Shown in pieces: positions 61,600 to 64,000 of a stretch of DNA of 64,000 nucleotides; the stretch's first letter is position 1, and each line of letters begins with the position of its first letter. The position numbers were made by a program, and so were the translations under genes. Source of the stretch: Rostratula benghalensis. Lineage: Eukaryota; Chordata; Aves; Charadriiformes; Rostratulidae. The notes under the pieces are model-generated. The model was given only the letters and a program-made list of their open reading frames with translations, did no database searches and was not told where the DNA came from. The stretch lies in NCBI GenBank assembly GCA_013399305.1, contig VXAI01000305.1, positions 523,742-587,741 of the forward strand, in the 5' to 3' direction.

Positions 61600-62192
61600 A
61601 TCCATGGCTGCACCAAAAGCAGTGTGACCAGCAGGTCACAGGAGGTGATTCTATCCCTCTACTCTGCTCTTGTGAGACCTCACCTGGAGCACTGTGTCCA
61701 TCTCTGGAGGCTTCAACATAGAAAGGATGTGGACCCGTGGAAAAAGGTACAAAGGAGGGCCACAAAAATGATCCAAGTGTTGGAGCCCCTCTGCTGTGAG
61801 GGCAGGCTGAGACAGGTTGAGAGAGTTCAGCCTGGAGAAGAGAAGGCTCCAGGGAGACTTCAGAGCCCCTCTTCCAGTCCCTAAAGGGGCTTCAGGAGAG
61901 ATAGGGACTCTTGATCAGGAGGGGAGCCATAGGAAGAGGGGGAATGGTTTTAAACTGAAAGAGGGGAGATTGAGATGAGATCTCAGGAAGAAATTCTTTG
62001 GTGTGAGGGTGGTGAGAGCCTGGCCCAGGTTGCCCAGAGAAGCTGTGGCTGCCCCATCCCTGGAGGGGTTCAAGGCCAGGCTGCATGGGGCTTGGAGCAA
62101 CTTGCTCTGGTGGGAGGTGTCCTTGCCCAGGGCAGGGGGTTGGAACCTGATGATCTTTAAAGGTCCCTTCCAATTCTAACCATTCTATGAAT
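61600..62192 (+). mobile_element. CR1 fragment, about 590 bp, near exon 8 donor
   Basis: Starts CCATGGCTGCACCAAAAGC and GACCAGCAGGTCACAGGAGG; the plus frame reads VILSLYSALVRPHLEHCV, then HRKDVDPWKKVQRRATKMIQ and EPLCCEGRLRQ, continuing to the tail CCATTCTATGAATT. It is antisense to BCKDHB and ends about 80 bases from the exon 8 donor. An A/C-rich tract (61550-61590) precedes it. Confidence 0.95.
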
Positions 62193-62273
62193 TGCATTGC
62201 AACGGTTATTAATAGTAGGGTTTTTTGGTTTTTGTTTGGTGTGGTTTTGAAGGAACATACATCATTTTCTTAC

Positions 62274-62384
62274 CTTGCAAATGGTCTCTGTATCCCAGGG
62301 TAAGATGGTCCTCAGATCAATCACTTCACAGGACACACCAAGCTTTTCTTGAGCCATTGCTGCCACCTCTTTAATCACATGTAC
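62274..62384 (-). CDS. BCKDHB: BCKDHB exon 8 (internal coding exon, 37 codons)
   Basis: This exon encodes the start of the C-terminal domain of the E1-beta subunit of branched-chain alpha-keto acid dehydrogenase. With E1-alpha the subunit forms the ThDP-dependent alpha2-beta2 decarboxylase, which acts on the keto acids of leucine, isoleucine and valine in the mitochondrial matrix. Read on the minus strand, the translation begins [16 protein letters not shown], continues [13 protein letters not shown] and ends ETICK; the IDLRT.(I/L)PWD block is typical of E1-beta and related transketolase-C domains. The acceptor is CTGCCTTTTCAG|GTA (AG at 62385-62386) and the donor AAG|GTAAGA (62272-62273). 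Both borders are phase 0. At the usual family length of about 392 residues this is roughly residues 281-317. A CR1 copy ends only about 80 bases past the donor. Identification is from recognised protein sequence, not from a search. Confidence 0.97.
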
Positions 62385-63454
62385 CTGAAAAGGCAGTACA
62401 TTATCACTAAAGAAACATTTAATTTCTGTTTAATATGTTCTAAACTATGCACTCAGAATAAAGCAGTGATTTAACATATAACCTGCACATTTAAGGGGAA
62501 CCTTTTTGCTCAGTTGTCTAATTTATTACTCAGTTCATTATTCTTATTTACTTCCATTATTCCTAGCACCACTCCAATCTAACTTCAAGGAAAAATTGCT
62601 GAAAACAAAACTGTTGCTTTCTAGAACAGTATATTTCAGTGCAGAGTATGAGCCCCCAATACTTTCTATTGTTTAGTCAGTCTGGGATTTAGGATAAGGA
62701 GTTTTTCGGACTATAATTAAGTCCCAAATATATCCAAGTAATGTATTTTGATGCAGCATTTACATTAAATTCTGCAAGAAGCGTTATTCACAATCAGAAC
62801 CAGCCCTAGTAACTGCAATTACTACAATTGACAGAAAGTGCAATAAATTAACGAGTCTCCAAATCACCATCGTAGGAATAGTCAGGAGAGAGAACAGGAA
62901 AAAATTACCTCGATACATCCAGCCCTGACCCCCATTACTATGCATATTGGCACCACTATGGAATATGACTGATCTCTAGTCTTCCAATATTACAAATGTT
63001 GCATTACCTCATTATTATAATTATCATTTTACTACAACCAAAAAGTTTTCCCCTCCAGCAAGAAGCTTGTACTGAATTAGAACACACCAGGCAAGGAATA
63101 TATTTAGCAGCAGATGTAAGTGCAACAAAGTGGATGTAAAACAATCCACATCCATCAGCATCCTTTTCAGAAGGTATGTTATGACCAGGAAAGAAAGTAA
63201 TACATTCAAAACCGTGTTTTGACATGTTGTTATACAACATTTCAGTAAAGCATACTGTAAGCTTTGGCTTCCCTTAAAACAAACATTACTAAACCAGTGT
63301 TCCTGCAGGGAATGGAACTTGTTATGACAGCAACTCATTGTCCTGCAGAAATCTCTAAAAAAAAAAAGTATTTGCTCATTAGATATGAGGGTAAAAAACA
63401 ATTTATGTCATCAAGACACTCTGATGTTTTCCTTAGTGCTGGAATGTTTGCATA

Positions 63455-63554
63455 NNNNNNNNNNNNNNNNNNNNNNNNNNNNNNNNNNNNNNNNNNNNNN
63501 NNNNNNNNNNNNNNNNNNNNNNNNNNNNNNNNNNNNNNNNNNNNNNNNNNNNNN
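63455..63554. other. Assembly gap, 100 N
   Basis: Exactly 100 N, the usual placeholder for a gap of unknown size, so distances across it are unreliable. Confidence 0.99.
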
Positions 63555-63663
63555 TATTTATATAAATTCAGGTTTGGACTGAGACAGATACCTATCCCTA
63601 GAAGATGCTCAATGGAGGTTAAGGGGTTGGAGGCCAAAGACCATCCCCAATAAGCAATTTGGA

Positions 63664-63777
63664 TCACAGAATCACAGACTATCAGGGATTGGAAGGGACC
63701 TTGAAAGATCATCTAGTCCAATCCCCCTGCCAGAGCAGGAACACCTACATCAGGTCACACAGGAACACGTCCAGACA
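63664..63777 (-). mobile_element. CR1 3' end, about 115 bp
   Basis: ATCACAGAATCACAGACTATC, then GATCATCTAGTCCAATCCCCC and CACAGGAACACGTCCAGAC, breaking off into a T-rich run at 63778. Confidence 0.92.
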
Positions 63778-64000
63778 ATTTTTTTTATTTTTTTTTTTAG
63801 AAGAGGGGGCTTTTTTTTTTTTCAGATGAGGTCATCTCAGTCTCGAAGGCAACAGAAATAACATGGACACAGTCAGGCAGTATATTAGTTGCATGAAGGT
63901 CAGAAAAGCAATATTCCACACAGAACAAAAAATCTATAAAGGAAGAAGATGATTAAGGATTATACATGTATCTACATAATGTAAATATGAATAGCTATAC

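Larger units (their letters stand above)
41581..62273 (-). other. BCKDHB intron 8 (20.7 kb)
   Basis: The intron runs from the GTAAGA donor of exon 8 to the TTTTCAG acceptor of exon 9. It carries about nine CR1 fragments, a 16-base G run and several A tracts. An acceptor-like site followed by two short open frames lies on the plus strand near 42749 and is unexplained. Confidence 0.9.
62385..64000 (-). other. Start-proximal part of BCKDHB intron 7
   Basis: Sequence upstream of exon 8 on the minus strand. It contains a 100-N gap, one CR1 3' end (63664-63777) and T-rich runs near 63780-63822. I searched by eye for the preceding exon, which in the family ends in an AWGTQ-like motif, and did not find it, so exon 7 lies outside the window or in the gap. 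Confidence 0.75.

Noticed and set aside
63264..63712. Open frames of about 125 codons crossing the 100-N gap
   Set aside because: Most of their length is unknown bases; the remainder has no recognised motif.

Overview
This window is nuclear DNA from a bird, most likely a neognath; I cannot name the species. It is AT-rich intronic sequence. It carries about 33 fragments of CR1 (chicken repeat 1) non-LTR retrotransposons, by hand count roughly 10 kb or 16% of the window. Typical marks are the ATTCTATG-type 3' tails and the conserved C-terminus of CR1 ORF2 (blocks such as RLREL, LPREVV, APSLE.FK and WWEVSLP). There are no bacterial-style operons, CRISPR arrays or prokaryotic mobile elements.

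The only protein-coding gene I can support is BCKDHB, the E1-beta subunit of the mitochondrial branched-chain alpha-keto acid dehydrogenase. It lies on the minus strand and only its last three coding exons are present: exon 8 (62274-62384, 37 codons), exon 9 (41494-41580, 29 codons) and exon 10 (6049-6189, 46 codons plus stop). Exon numbers follow the ten-exon human gene. All exon borders are phase 0 with consensus GT/AG sites. Together they encode 112 residues, the C-terminal transketolase-C domain. The introns between them are 20,693 bp (intron 8) and 35,304 bp (intron 9). The right end of the window, 62385-64000, is the start of intron 7.

Downstream of the stop codon the sequence suggests a spliced 3' UTR. 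A consensus donor (CAG|GTGAGA) begins four bases after the stop. A strong acceptor (CTTCTTCTGCAG|G) sits at 1508-1509, and a good poly(A) signal (AATAAA with a GU-rich downstream element) at 1178-1183. This would give a non-coding terminal exon of about 340 bases. Unspliced read-through would instead meet an AU-rich element at 5951-5966 and an ATTAAA at 5831-5836.

Layout: 1-1165, 3' flank with the longest open frame of the window (195 codons, unrecognised); about 1166-1507, candidate terminal exon; 1508-6044, candidate 3' UTR intron with CR1 copies; 6049-6189, exon 10; 6190-41493, intron 9 with about 20 CR1 fragments, simple repeats and one 20-N gap; 41494-41580, exon 9; 41581-62273, intron 8 with CR1 copies, a 16-base G run and an isolated acceptor-like site on the plus strand; 62274-62384, exon 8; 62385-64000, part of intron 7 with a 100-N gap. 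I see no undescribed biological system. The observations most worth checking are the 3' UTR architecture, a tail-to-tail CR1 inverted pair at 31 kb, and two unexplained plus-strand open stretches near 42.7-43.2 kb.
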